A stretch of DNA of 64,000 nt from Enoplosus armatus (GCF_043641665.1 NC_092200.1:11167694-11231693); one strand, 5' to 3'; numbered from the stretch's first letter, positions 10,451 to 24,808 are shown. Numbers and translations are program-made. Notes: a model not told the origin generated them from the sequence alone.

Positions 10451-13400
10451 GCTGTTATTAATCACAATGCTTCATTAATACTGCACATGTGTTATTTGAA
10501 GACAAAGTGTGTTGACGGAGAACTATTTCATAATGAATGCACTAATTGTTTGAAGTAATGACCTCATTAGCATAACTGGTTCTGTTTGATATATCATGGT
10601 GATTATACTGGCACATCAGGCAACTCAAGTGCCTATTAGATCTGTGAATGGAAGTGAGCGAGGACAAGTTGATAAAGGAAAGAAAAACACTTTATGGCAG
10701 CAGACAAGAGGTTGTTCTCACCTCTACTGCTGGGTTTTGTCTGTTTCTGCTTTACATTAGCACCTGTATGCCAGAAAGCAAGGCCCTGTGCAGATGGTAT
10801 AAACATGAATTTTTGTTATTAAGGTCTTGAGACACACATGAAAACACACTTTCTGTAGTTGTAGATCCAGCTGTAAGGTGATTTGATGTTATAAATTGTA
10901 ATGTTGAGCTGAATTGAAAAATATCAAATGAAAAAACAATCCTGGAAGAAAAAAAACCCCACAGTGAGCTAAGGCTCAGAACATTTAGCTAAAGGCTGCG
11001 TTTGACACAGTTGCTACAAAAGTCAATTATTACTTTTTTTTTTTCCTAATTCACAAGAATTGTTGCAAAATGAAGGAAAAAAATGTTCTGGAATGCTTCT
11101 GTATTCTTCATGTGAGTCTACCACAGGCTGGTAGAGGTCAGCACACTTTGTGTATTTCTTCTGTTTGTATGTTCTGGTAAAGTGTTGCTTTAGGAACGGT
11201 CATTACTGTGCTTTTTGCTTTTCCTATCACTGCATTTCAGATAATCCGGAAATAACACCGTTAGAAGATGCTCCCAAATGATCCACCTCCTGTTTGTGTT
11301 CAGCAACAATATAATCTGTGTACAGTTTCTGAACATTACAAAAAGATGAGAGAAAGTAAAACTAAATGAATGCTGTATAAATGTGTTTTGGGCTTTTGGG
11401 AAAAGTATATAACAGGGGATCTTCATGGAGGATTGGAATTTAAAATGTTTAAAATATAATGTGTTTTAATGATAATCCTTATTGTGATGACAAATTGTGG
11501 AGCAACTGTCACTGATGCCTTTAGAAAACATCTTTCCTGTGATTTTACAATCTGAAGGATGCAACAGAGAAGCTGCGAGGTACAAATCTGAACTTTGAAC
11601 TCTGTTGGCATCGCTAACATCGCAGCAGCATGATGAGGATTTCTACCTTAAACTGTAGCGCTACAGGCTTCTGCTGTACGTACGTCCTGTTAACTTCACG
11701 TTCATTCCCATGGTGGCTGACACATCGGATCTGTCCAGTCAGTAGCTTTGTGAGTTGAGAGGAAATTGCTTTTTTTTCGGGGGAAATACGTCTTCTGTAT
11801 TAAACTGTTGTTTATAATCTTGCTAGTCTTATTTCCTTGCTTTACCTTGTGTATGAAGTCACTTCTAAACAATTTTCCTGCACTAGAAATAGAAGAACAA
11901 TAGCTACACTCTGGTTCCCAAAAAGACCTTAAACAAAACTTCACGTGCCCTTTTAAAATGCATCGTATGAGGCTACAAAGCGGACAACTTTTAACTATAA
12001 TTTACACACATCTATGTGGAAATAAGATGCATATATAAATATATGTAAAAAGCAACAATGAACATCAACATACAATGTCTATATACAACTCTGACTCTTT
12101 CTGCAGGTTGTAAACAAGAATACAATAGTGCAGAGTGCTGGAACACATTGATTTATTAATGTAACATGTTGCTTTATACACATGAAGTAGGCGGCTATGT
12201 ACAGTCTATGCGTCTATATACAGGGTGTGTTTTTTGTAGCTGTGGTTACTTGGTTCCTACAGACATCATATAATACAGAAGTGAGTAGAATCTGAGCTGT
12301 TTTTATTTCACTCGGGAGGTTGCAAGTCATTTTCAGTTTTGTAGGTTTTCGTTTGTTCAAGTGCTTTTCACAATTGGTTAGACACATTTCTCTAAACAGT
12401 TATTTTCAAAGCTTTTCACACAGTTCCCATTCTGACATGCAGCTCAGCACAACAGTTAATGTCACATCCAAAACACTTCACACACATCTCAGGATCCACT
12501 CTGACACTGACAAGATTTCTCTCCCAACATCCCCATCTCTCCATTTTTTTTTAGATGTAGCAGAATGTAGAAAATTACAGTCTAATTTAGCAGATTTTAA
12601 AATACTAAAAGACTGCTAATACACAGAGTTTTGCTGGTGGTTCAATTTGAGCGATTCATGCGTTTTGTGTCAAAGCAATGAAAAGGGACCCCCAGTTCAG
12701 TCCACATTGTCTGCTGTTGTGCTGACTGTGTGAGGAGTTTTGAAAAAATGAGCTCAGTATTGGGAAATGAAATTGTGAAACCAATTTTAGTCGCTGTGAT
12801 TGCTCCTTCTGTCCTCCCATCCTTGTTCCGTGTGAAGTTACATCGTAGGATACTTCCTTGACTTATGTAACTCTGTAAAACATATAACTATAAACATTTT
12901 TGCACTGAAACTGGACTGTAGATTTAGTCCTCCATCGGACTCCTGTTAGGAACTGATCTCTTCACAGCCTGTATGGATACGAGGGACGATTACAGTGACC
13001 AAAAACAGTTGAAATGTACATATGAGCATGTGAGTATTGATTTGAGACGATCTTAGAAAATCAAAGTGAGCCCGTGATGAGCCACTAGAGAGCAGTATTG
13101 CACCAATGATGATTTCAGCCACATGCGTCTGAGCAGCCTGCACCTGTTGCTGAGGCCATGACGCGAGCAGTGCTGTTGGTTGGTGTCACTTCACCATGGA
13201 TTGATGTGTTTTATTACACAGAAAATGGCACTGACATTTGTTTCAAAAGTTTTACACTTTAGATGGAAAAAATAATTGGGCTCGATCAAGATCAATTGTA
13301 CAGCCCTCTTGCAGAATGTATAGCAGAGTAGATACTCAAGGACGTTCATTTTTCATATCTTAGCCTCTCAGCTGCTGCATCACTACCACTGCATACAGAT

Positions 13401-14647
13401 TAGCTGAGCTGGAAAAATTCACAATGTGTGCACACTTGATTGGAGAACTTTTTGGCAAGCAAAATGATGCATGTGAGATAAATCAGATAAGATGGCCATT
13501 TGACAGGCAACTACAAAAACAAGCCACAAAAAAATAAATAAACATGGAAGTATTGGGATAATAGGCAACTTCTCATCTTATCTTATTTGTTGCTTTGACG
13601 CAGCCATTCAGATCCCACTTTTAACACTGATATGAAGGCAGTCCATCAAGAATACAGCCTTCATTCACTGATTCATGTATTCATGTGTGAGTATATTCTG
13701 TGCAAGTGTTAAATACAGTGAGATAAGCAGTCTGTGTTTGTCACTCCTGTATGCGGTGCACTGGTTTTGCTTTGAGTAATTGATGTTTTCAGGGGAAATA
13801 TTTGCATTTTGGCAAACAGGCAACTATCCATCATGTAAACGGCTTTACTAATCATTACATCTCGGTATAAACAGCTGCATAATAGATAAAACTCCGAACG
13901 CTCTCCTCAAGGACATTCACTGAAACCCTCTCAAAATTGTTGAGGTCTTCAAGGCCGTTTGAGAAGCCCAAGCGACGGCTCAGTTACTCTGTTGTCTCGC
14001 ACTTCCAAGCCTTTGCAAATAGGTGCTGTGCCTATCAAATGACAAGTGTTTGGTATGGTATGCATGCGGTGGCCATGGGAAAAAGCCCCACCTTTTGAAT
14101 TCAGCAAGGAAGCACATTCCAGGCATGGGTGAGGATGGATAAGATGTCAAACATGTTTCTGTTATTGATTTCCCGCCTCAAAGTCATTTCAGATGAGGAT
14201 GCCCATCACTAGCCTGAACAAAGGTGTTATTTTACACCGTTTAAATTTTTATCTTGCCGCAAAATTCCCATTACCTCCCGGTGCACGGCCAGTATAACGT
14301 GGCAACACACAACAGAGGGAGCGTTAATGAGTTTTGCAGGTCATTTAACTGTTAACAGATTTCTCCCCGTCTCCCTGTCTGAACACCTTCATTACTTGTT
14401 GTTCTAAATGTTTTACTTTACTTGTTACTTTGGCTCAGTGTGATGTAGCCAAATATCCAATTAATTACAATTTGTAATATGCATTCAGAACATATAGAAT
14501 ACGCAGTCGGAACAACTCCCCTTGTAATTATATATTGAAAACTGAGCGTGCCTGATAAGCTTCACTTCTTTAGCAGCCTCTCTGGCAAGTGGCCATCTTT
14601 TTAAAACCATGTTTGTTTCAAAACTCTAGTTGGTGAGTGTAGTAATA

Positions 14648-14651
14648 GAAG

Positions 14652-14681
<30 letters not shown>
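14648..14681. repeat. (GAA)n triplet microsatellite
   Basis: Pure GAA/AAG repeat of about 11 units. It is a purine tract that can form triplex DNA. Confidence 0.95.
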
Positions 14682-14682
<1 letters not shown>

Positions 14683-14943
14683 CTGTACATTTATCAGTGG
14701 ATGTCAGTGAGGGTGGTTTCCTGCCATGCATCTGTCCCAGAGTGCAAAGTGTCCAAACATTAACATCTGCTCCAACATTGTCAAACATCAGATCAGAGTG
14801 GGTGAATCATGTCAGTGCGGAGATGTGACATCTTTATCCACTTGGTTCTTTTTTCTGTCGTTGGGAGCTGAAAGCACATAAACCATGTTGTAGACAAAAA
14901 GTGTTTTTATTGCACAACCAGTACATTCGCTTTTTATACTTCC

Positions 14944-15111
14944 AAGTACATTTAGCGGACAATATGTCTGTACATTTACTGTAATGTTTTAATCAGATAT
15001 TTTGATAATGTTTTAATACTTTCAATACTTTTACTTGTAATTGAGTATTTCTACATTGTTTTATTGGTACGTTTACTGAAGTAAAGGATCTGAGTACATC
15101 TTCCACCACTG
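14944..15111. repeat. Truncated copy of the 35-kb TIR element (one end only)
   Basis: This matches the right end of the element at 35066-35645: tttactgaagtaaaggatct and the terminus cttccaccactg, preceded by a similar 'acatttagc..ataat' segment. The other end is missing. Confidence 0.6.
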
Positions 15112-16681
15112 ATGAAAAACATCCTGTTGTTTTATGATCCATCCTAAGTTCTTCATCATCCAGCAATGGGCATGCATGAGATATTATTAGATCATTTTCA
15201 TTAAAAAAAAAACATCGAGTAGTACTGAGGGATGATATTCAGTGATTGATCAAGTCAGAGTAGGTTTTCTCCTCAGTAACAGGACTGTGTGACTGTGTGC
15301 TTTACTTCACACAGTGTTTTCAAAAACTGCTGCCCATGCTAGCTTTCATCAGCATCAAGTGTCAAGAGCATGATAAGCAGGTTCATCATTTCTCCTTGGC
15401 CCGCCACTAAAGATATAATCTAAAGGGCAGGGACAGGCCTGCTCCCCTGTCTGTGTGATGACAGGATAAGTGAGGATGTCTGAATGTCAGGAAGGAAGGA
15501 TGAGCACCTGATGCAGACAGACATGTGTTTGAGAATCATGAAGTGGCAGTCAAGACATCAAGTTGTTTAATTTTAAGAATGTATTATTACCTGGTGGATA
15601 TAATCATACTCATTCCTCAGGACCTATTCTTAATGGCTCCAGTACTTATTGTAGTGCCACCACAGGGCACAGTGTTGTGCGAGCAGTCCACTCTTCCAAG
15701 AAGGTAATTTGTTGGTCACCAGAGTCAATCTGTTTTGCATTTTTAATCCCAGAAAATGTCCCCAAATGGAAAGCTGTCACACAGGCAAGCAGGTTGTGAC
15801 TTATATCCACCATTCGCTGAATCTGAGTGATGAAAGGTGAAAATTAGAAACTCCTCCTGGAGGGCCCGCGGCTCGCCTCAGCATTGGCCTGTGATGCAAA
15901 ACCATTCATCTCGCTGCTGCTCCTTCAGCACTGACAAAAAAAATCAGCTGAGAGCTGGTGCAGAAACAGTTTGGAAATATCCATCTGACTTGCAGAAACA
16001 TAGTAATTCTTATCTGGATTCAGTGTTCCGAAGTGTTGCATTTGCCCTTCAGTGTATTGGGTTTGATGTGACGTGCATTGCTGACTTTTTTTTTAAGTAC
16101 CACAAGTGAAAAAAAAAGTGTGTCAGCTCCCCACAAACAGTGTCTCTCGGCTTGTACAGTTTGTAGAAAAACTTCAAAGGTACAGACCAGATTGAGTTTT
16201 TCTGGGAGCTGTCAATACACCAGACAAAGACCTGTAATACACAGAAGATACGTGATGTGCAGGAAGCGAGAGAAGCAGGGAGGGAAACAGCAGAGACAAA
16301 ACCAGCCTGTAAATCCTTCTGAATGGCCGCCGACCTTATGTTAATTTATCCTTTTGCCTGCTGGGCCTCATTGGTTACCTGCTGTCCCACACAACTTTCA
16401 AGTCTCTGTGCAGAAAGACGCCTCCTGTCTGGTGCCCGAGGAACTGAGAGGACTGTTGTTCCCGTTTATCAGCTTAGTGAGAATTTACATTTTAATTGAA
16501 TCCTGACGTTTGAGCCAAACTATACTTGCTGAGTAACTGGAGCCCCTTCAGAGAAACAACTTACAGGCTTCAAGTGTGAGTCCACTGAAGATGACAGGCA
16601 GTCAGACCCATTCATTGACTATGCAGAATTCAACTTCATGTGCCAAGATTGCTCATGCTGCCTTCAACAGGAATATCCTTC

Positions 16682-16683
<2 letters not shown>

Positions 16684-16738
<55 letters not shown>

Positions 16739-16944
16739 TGTGTGTAGGAATGTCACCAAACTACAGCTGGGCTTTGAGTGTGTGTGTGTGTGTCTGTGTG
16801 TGTGTGTGTGTGTGTATGTATTTAAACATCAAGTTCTATGTATTTTAATGAGTTTGTACGTGCCAAGATTTTTTCATGCATCCATTGCCAAAGATATACT
16901 TGGAACGTGTGCGTAAAGACAGCAGGGAAATAGAGTTGGGCTCA

Positions 16945-16980
<36 letters not shown>
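16684..16980. repeat. Cluster of three (GT)n tracts
   Basis: Three GT runs lie within 300 bp at 16684-16745, 16779-16814 and 16947-16980, separated by unique sequence. The Val/Cys-repeat ORFs here are translations of the microsatellites. Confidence 0.93.
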
Positions 16981-16981
<1 letters not shown>

Positions 16982-17480
16982 CTCAGATCACTCACAGATC
17001 TGCACTCTATCATACTAATTAGGATGGACAGGTCCACTCCTACACTCTCTTTGATGTGGCATGTTGGCCAACTCTGCTGATGTGAGAGATTCTGTCTAAT
17101 AAGATATGAGATAAAAAGACGTGATTCGTCAGCACCTGTCTTTGTTTAGTCAACCTTTTACATCTAGTTAGAATATTATATCAGACGGTATGGGGGTGCA
17201 TGCTGTGGGGCCCTAGTTGATTTTGCAATGCCTGGTGGGTTAGTTGTGTTTACATTATTATACTTGTTCTGCATTAAGTTAAAACTTGTTTTAGGTGGTA
17301 TTGTTTATTCAAGTTTGTCTAATGTTAATTCATGTTTGTCTTTTAGAACCACGTAAATCTAGAATTATCAACCTTATAAATAAATAAAATGCAGCAGTAC
17401 AATAAAGAAAAACAGAAAATCTTCACGCTGAAGAACCTTTAACCAGTAGATGTACAAGTCTGCTGAGAATTATAGTTCCT

Positions 17481-17870
17481 CTGTGAGGCTGTGCCAACCT
17501 CAGCATGCTAACATACCCACAACTACAAAGCTAACATGCTGATGTTTAGCAGGCATAAAAGTACAAAGTACAGCTGAAGCTGAATGTCATGAGCATTGCA
17601 AGCTGTATAGTCATAAACAGTATTTGACAAATCTAAATTTTGACGCAATGAAGGAACTACAAGAAAGCTCAGGAGATCACCATCACATCATCATCACATT
17701 TTCTGTACCAAAATTCATTAGCAATCCATCCAATAGTTTTTGACACGTTTCACTCCCCAAATGTCAACCTCATGGTGGCGCTAGAGGAAAAGTCAAGGGG
17801 ATTAGCAAAGTCATAAAGATTCATCTTTTGGGCAACATCTGTCCGACCGACCAACAGACCGACATCCATA
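17481..17870 (+). repeat. Interspersed repeat family A, copy 1
   Basis: It begins ctgtgaggctgtgcc, includes 'gctaacatgctgatgtttagc', 'cacaaagtaca...ctga', 'ggtggcgctagaggaaaagtc' and ends 'ccgaccgaccaacagaccgac'. The same modules in the same order occur at 23742-24300 and, inverted, at about 43975-44160. This is a familiar teleost repeat type whose class I cannot assign. Confidence 0.65.
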
Positions 17871-20800
17871 AAGCAATGCTTCAACAATTATTTAAACTAA
17901 ACACATTTTTTCCAATTAATTTTCTGTAAATCAACTTATCAATTATCTCAAGTCCTATTACAAAGAAAGTATCCTTTCTCTGCTGTCTTCTTTGTCTCTC
18001 TAAGTCGTCTGATCTTGTGAGGCCTAATAATAACTGACTTCACAATCTTGAAACAAGTTAATAGTTGGAATAAAGCTGCTGGAAACTCTGTTTACCCTCT
18101 CTCCTCTAAAATTGAATCGAGCCAAAGTGTTTGAAAACGTCAGCTCTTCCCGTTTTCCCATTAGACTAGCACCAGTGCTATTTTAAAGCTATTGTTGTGT
18201 TTTTATTATACAAAGAAGCAGGTAAATGACTATGTGTCTCATTTACACTGGTATGGATGGAAGCCCAACCCGTTACAATGTAATATAAATGCATTAAAAT
18301 GCTAATTCCAATTGTTATTATTACATTATTTCCATCCAAGTGCCGCACACTGTAACGAGATAGTGATTAACTTCTGCAGTATCACACTGATAAAGAGCAA
18401 CTGAAAAGTCAAGAGCATAAATTGAGTGACAGACTGCCGGCACCAGTTTCCGAAAGAAGTCATTAAGAATCTGACTAATTATATCTAGCCTGACCTTCCA
18501 TTCTCATTGCTTCAACCCGAACAAATAGATGTTCTTCTCTTTGCTTTTACTCCGCATGTATGGAAATGAAAATAAAGTTGCGGTAAGAGATGGTAGCGGC
18601 AACATTGTAACTTAAGCAGATTATGCTACGGTGTGACACAGGAAAGTCTTATTGTTAAGAGTGAAGCAGATAAGAGTTAATTAACTGATAATGGCACTCT
18701 TTTCACCGAGATGAAAGTCAGTTAATGGAAATAAAAGGTTGGGAGTCAAAGAGAAAAATGGACATTCTGTAGATCTCAAAGAAAAGCAGATAATTTTATT
18801 CCTCCTGATTAAGTTTCTCATTTGGGATGGCATGAATGCCAAGAATGCTGAGTAATCTTCATCACAGCTGCCACAACAATGACCTAAACCAGGGAGGATG
18901 AATTTCATCATGTCTGTTTCTATACAAATTGCACAACAGGCTTCTTGGAGAAAACGCCACACCTGTCACATCCGAGCCTTTGATCTCATGATGATGACCC
19001 CTTTTATTCACTCCTACTCTTCTTCCAAAAACCTGGCATTAAACAGCAGAGCAAATCAATAGCAGCAGCAGCGAGAAACCCAGAGATGTACTGTTTTTTG
19101 GGGGGAAGTAAACTTAACAAGAGAGCAAGAAAAACACAATTCTTTCCTTCCTGTGTGCGCAGCTTTTGATCAGCTTTCCAGATGGGCAAGTCGGGGGGTT
19201 TATCGGCTCTATCCTCCTCCCTCACAGATGAGAAACAATGTGCTTTATTCCATTACACTGTAAATCCAATCTCATGCTTCACGCTCTGTGGAAGAGTAGC
19301 AGAAAGAGGGAATGAATGAGATGGCATGGGGAAATGTTGACACAAATCCCCCAATCCCTAAGGCGACACCAGCCGGTCATTGGGGTACAGTTGGGGGACT
19401 CTGAGCAATTAACCAATCAATCAAGGGGTTGATTGGGCCCCATGTAGCTATTATGGTAATACATGTGTTGCTGAAGTGAGAAGTGTGCACTTGGCTCAAC
19501 AAAGCACCAAAGTCGGGCTGTTTATTAATTTCACTCCCTATTCCAACCAAGAGGTAACACTTGGGAAATCAGCACCCTTCCTGAGGGAAAGCTTTCAAGT
19601 ATACAATTAACAAATAATTAGCATTTTGCTGCTTAAAATGGAGACTTGCACAGATAGATTCTGCGATGCTATCACCATAGAGGGCAATAGAACACATTTC
19701 GGTCTTATGAAAGCAATTGAAAGTTTCTGAACATGATCGGCTTGAGAATGAATGTCTCTAGAAGCCCTCCATTACCGCTGTTGACTCTCCCAGACATTTG
19801 ATGAACGCCTAAATTAATAATGGATTGGGAGGAAATAAATATTTAATTCTTTAAATCTGTTGCAAACAGCTTGTAATATCCACTGATCTATCTCCTGCGT
19901 GATTCACACAGCAATATAATACCTTCAAAAAGCCCAGATGCTATATACCCCTACCACTCATGAAGACCAGAGCGGCATTCATCGCCTGGCATCAGTTAAC
20001 AAAATGTCTCACATATGGAACAGTCTCCATTAGGAACTGAACATTGCTGAGTGCAGAGGAAGCTGGTGTATGACTAATTGCTGTAGAAGCTGTTAATGCT
20101 GAAAGAAAACCAGCTCAAGATCTAATATTGAATATTGCAACATAAAAGCAGGTCTGTTCACTGCAAGTTGCAAATGTCTCACACAATCGACATCTTTACT
20201 GACTGAACTGTGGGCTGAAATGTCTCTTCTCTGGCTAATCATATGTTGTAATTACACTGTAGATGATGTTAGTTAGATAAGTTTTATTTATTCAAGAAGT
20301 CTTGTTGAGATCAAGAGTGATTGAGAATGATTGGCACAAACTTTAGTACAGACATTCATGGTTCAATCATGGCCATCATCAGGTTTGAATTCCTATTGGC
20401 TCAATATTTGGTTTATGACTAAATACCTGGAAAAGTAATTACAGGCAGCCTCAGCTGCACTTTGTGTTTAGTGCTAATGAGCAATTGTTAGCATGATCAG
20501 CATCTCCACAATGCTGCCAAAATACAGCCTGAGCGAGGATTTCCTGCATTAGGGGTCTGCGTTGATGGGGGCATGTTGTTTAAGATACCAGTGAGACAAT
20601 GAAATATGATTGGGGAAGTCCAGTTGGAACAGATGAATGCATTTAAAGCCCTATCAGATGCCAAAACACTGCACAACGTATTATAATACACACGATTTTA
20701 CAACTCTGGAAACTCATCATAGCAACAATTATTTTACTTTTTAGAGTTTAACAAAACCTTTAAATAAATAAAAGAATCTGTCAGGCTTTTAGACAGACAT

Positions 20801-23741
20801 GACACCTCACATAAGCTGAATAGTTGTTTAGTTAGTTGTAACCAGTTTCACCACCTTTGAGTCTATTGCTACCACAATTGATTGATTAGGTGACTTCATT
20901 GTCAGCATTTAACACAGTCACACCCCTCTGCTCACCAGAGTATGTTTCTTATGAAATGTTCTTCCACCATGTGATGATGCTTCAATTTAATGCAAAAGCA
21001 TGCAGCCTGGCCATTAAACCATTATAAACTGTCGGTAGTCTCTTGTTCTCCTTTGAATTCTTGCTTTTAGAGGCACTTCACATGAGCTGTCTCCATATAG
21101 TTTGTCTAGCGTACCCTGACTGAAGTGTTGAGACATTTGCTTTCATCTTGTCCAAAGGCATGCCTCAAAGATGGGGAAAGGTGAAAGTGTGACTTCGGGA
21201 GGTGGGGGGGAAAAAAGGCATGTTCAAAGCCGAAGCAAAAGAGTTCCTTTTTTGCAGAGTGGCCTAAATTTCCTGAAAACAAGCAGGTGCTTCCATCTTA
21301 TAATGCCATTTTGACGGTTCCCGTTCTGCTGCATGAAGACAGCTAGACTCCCATGAGCTCAATTCTCTCGATCAGTAGGCAGAGCATCTCTTAAGACAAC
21401 TTCAGAGAGAAGTCGGTCGAAATATACTCACAGGTAAGTCGTCAGCCCAGCGTACCCAGTCACGCCGTCTTTGATGAATGGCAAAATAAATATCAGACTG
21501 TACCTCCTCCACACAGCCTGGTCCAGCATTGACTTCTAACCTCCAATTGGAGAGCTGCCAGTAATTGAAATTAATTAACTTGTCCAAAGTGAGGCAAAAA
21601 CAATTACCCAAGAACCCCCTTGCTTGTCCACAAAGCTCGTTTTTCATGAGAGGAATGGGTAGCGTGTTTCAGTTCTTTGCAGTTGGCCTCTACAGGAGAC
21701 GTGCAGAGATGATGGATGTCTGTATTTCCAATGGTGCCTTCTTTCTAATGAGTTCCTGTGCCATATTGCAGGCTCATTATAAACAGAATCTGTATTACTG
21801 AGAATAATAGGAAACGATAATATCCCTGTAATGAGTATGATTATTATCAGTCAATGCAAGTTTTCCTTGCTGTTGTCAGCCTTGCTGGTTATTTCCCTTC
21901 CTTTTTATCTAAAGGATACAAAAATCAGCTCTGTAATATACAAAGGCAGTGACATGCTACATTTACCAAGAGCATACATATTTTAATGTAAGTTAAACAC
22001 TTCTTCCAAAGCTGCTAAATTTCTTCAGTCTGTGTGACTGTTCAACTGGCAAACTGTGAAAGCCCCTCAGATTTTTTGTCATTTTTCGTTTCCTCTGCAG
22101 ACCTGAGAAGCACACAAAAAATCAAGGTTTCCAAAACTCTGGAGATAGAAATGCAACGTAGCGAGAACTCCAATCTAGATTTCCTGTGCACACCTGCTTA
22201 GAGAGCATCACGGTTCACGCAGATATGAATTCCCTCTGCGTTTGGTCGGTCTGCGGGTGGAGCTCTGGTTTGTGTTCGCATGTGAAAAAGAGAGAGAACG
22301 TGGATGTGCACAGAAATAAACATAAATCTGGTGTTTGTGTATGTAATGTTTGAGTGCATGATGCCTGTGGCCTCGGTCAGTGAGGATACAGACCTGTGCA
22401 TGTGCATTGAGGGAACAGACAATACCGTGCAGCGAGAGGCCAGTGAAGTCGCCCTGAAACACAAGACGGTGTTCAAAGAAACAAATTGCTTTTGCCGAGT
22501 TAGAAATTGGAGGATTTATTCCTCTTTCCTGAGACAGTTTGGTCAGAGTTGGTGAACAATCATGTTGGTCCCCTGTGGCCATGAGGAGCAGCGTTTATTT
22601 GTCTACTTAATCTGGGATGTAATCCTCCGCTGAGGATGAAGTGGAAGTGGGAAAGTGACTGTGACTGCAGGATGATTTTTCTGCAGATAAGGTTGTGTTT
22701 TTAGCCAACAGCGTTGCCATGGTGATACAAGATTCCTCTTTAAAATCACACACAATACACAATAGTCATATGGCGGTTCATATGTTTTGACTGGACAATT
22801 TCAAGCTTTATAAATGAAATATGAATTCTTGAATTGAGTGGCATTCCCCTTCTAACTCTGGGTCTGCCTTCAGAAGATTACAATGCACAGGAGATGGTGG
22901 TAGTTTTCCCCACTGTGGCTTCTATGGATTATACGTGCCTTGAGTACTTACATAAGTGGCTTTATTTTTCTATCCATTTAGCCATGGGTAGCTTTTGCCT
23001 ACTTTATCTTCACTTAAATTGCTTTGGGCTTCTCAAAATTACTGACTGGGAATAAAATATCTTCTTAACACAGAGGAAAATCAGCAGAGTGCACTCTTTA
23101 CTGTGAGTGGCAAACGCCATGCCCAGCAGTCACATACATAATTGTCCTCTACAGCCTCACCCTCTCCATTTTGACATTAATTAATCTGAAGCAATCTCCA
23201 AACTGCCCATGAGGCCAAGACCTCACACCTCCAAACCTTCAATTCCCATGATTGAATTTCACAGAGTTCATCTCTCCAGCCCTTAACTTTGCCACTTTGC
23301 TAATGGTGATCAGAAAAAAACGACACTAAAAAAGAAGAGTAGAAAAAAAAAAACTTTCACCATCAGCCATATTCTCTTTACTATCCATCATTGGCCATAG
23401 AGGGGAGGACAAAGACAAATACAGCCAGCCAGAATCTGGGCAGAAAGCGAGAAAGATGACCTCCCTGGACTCTAGTGCTGCATTTCATTATCGCACTCAG
23501 TCCATTCATTCTCTACCTTTGGACGAACTGGGCCCCAACAACACTCTATCATACCTCTACACTGCATTGTAGTGCACTGATGTGGACTGGACAGGCCCAC
23601 AAGAATGAGATGAAGATGGAGTAAACTTCCAAAATGATGTTATAAGTGAGAACAGGGAGTATAAACTTCAGTCAGCGGAGTACTCTATTTTATGACAGGG
23701 TCTGATTTTGTTTTACATGTTAAAACAAGACAGCTAGCGGC

Positions 23742-24300
23742 TCTGTGAGGCTGCAGTGATGCTTTGAGCTAAACGTCATCACGCTAACATGCTCACAATG
23801 ATAAGGCTAAAATGAGATGCTAAGATGTTTAAGGCATAATGTTTACCATGTTCATCATCTTAGTTGAGCTTGTTAGCATTTGCTAATTGGTACTAATCAC
23901 AAAGTACAGCTGAGGCTGATTGGAATGTCATTAGGTTTGCAGGTGTTTTGTCAAAAACCAAATTATTGGACAAATAAGGTCTACTTTGACTTGATGATGG
24001 TGCTATATGAAAAGGGAAGGGATCACTAGAGGTGTTTTAATTCATCCTCAGGGGACCGTGAATATCTGCACCAAATTTAACGGCGAGTCATCCAATAGTT
24101 GTTGAGATATTTCAAAAGTATCCACCTGGTGGTGACGCTAGAGGAAAAGTCAGGAGATCACCAAAGTCATTAGGATCCATCCTCCGGGGACCATGGATGT
24201 GTACACCAAATTTTATGGAAATCCAACCAACAGTTGTTGAGATATTTCAGTCTAGGCCAAAGTGGCGGACCGACCGTCAGACCAACATTGCCCATCCCTA
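23742..24300 (+). repeat. Interspersed repeat family A, copy 2, with internal tandem duplication
   Basis: Same family as 17481-17870. In this copy the module 'tcatcct(c)ggggaccatg... accaaattt... caacagttgttgagatattt' is present twice in tandem (about 24040-24110 and 24175-24250). Between them lies the 'gacgctagaggaaaagtc' segment. It ends with 'gaccgaccgtcagaccaac'. Confidence 0.65.
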
Positions 24301-24788
24301 GAGCCATGCCGTTAGCAAGACTGGAAATATGTAAGGGGTCAAGGTATCAATAAGTATTATCTCAGATCTTTAGCTGATGAATTAGTACGTACAGAAGCTT
24401 CAACCTCTTAACCATTTTTATGAGTGTCACCTCTATAGAACTGCTGTCCCCACTGTCACAGACATACTTCCTCTGACACTGTGACAGTTACAGCATCATT
24501 GTCCAATCCTTCCTCCCGCGGAGCATGGCAGTTAAAGTAGACTTTGTGGAGTCCTGGCACTACAAGGCCCTGGATGCTGCTGCTGCAGGGGCGCAGTAAG
24601 GCTGAGTAAGCATGAGAAATCGCATGGCTTTGGCCCTGCTGCAGCGTGGGATGGCTCATTGAGTCTGCAGGTATGGAGCTGAAAGTGAGGAATGACTGCA
24701 GTCTTTCACAGCTGGCCAGTTTCTCTCTCTCTCTCTCTCACCCTTGCTATCTTTTCATACTCTTCCTCCCTTTACCCCTTTCTGCCCA

Positions 24789-24808
24789 CCCCCCCCCCCC
24801 CCCCCCCC
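24789..24808. repeat. Poly(C) homopolymer
   Basis: Twenty consecutive C on the + strand, next to a CT-rich stretch (24720-24840). The exact length may be an assembly estimate. Confidence 0.9.

Noticed and set aside
15563..15799. Possible exon ending AAGAAG|gtaatt at 15702
   Set aside because: No acceptor with matching phase, no family match and no neighbouring exons.
22208..22582. 124-codon minus-strand ORF
   Set aside because: No start context, domain or splice support. His/Thr-rich composition from local CA/TG bias.
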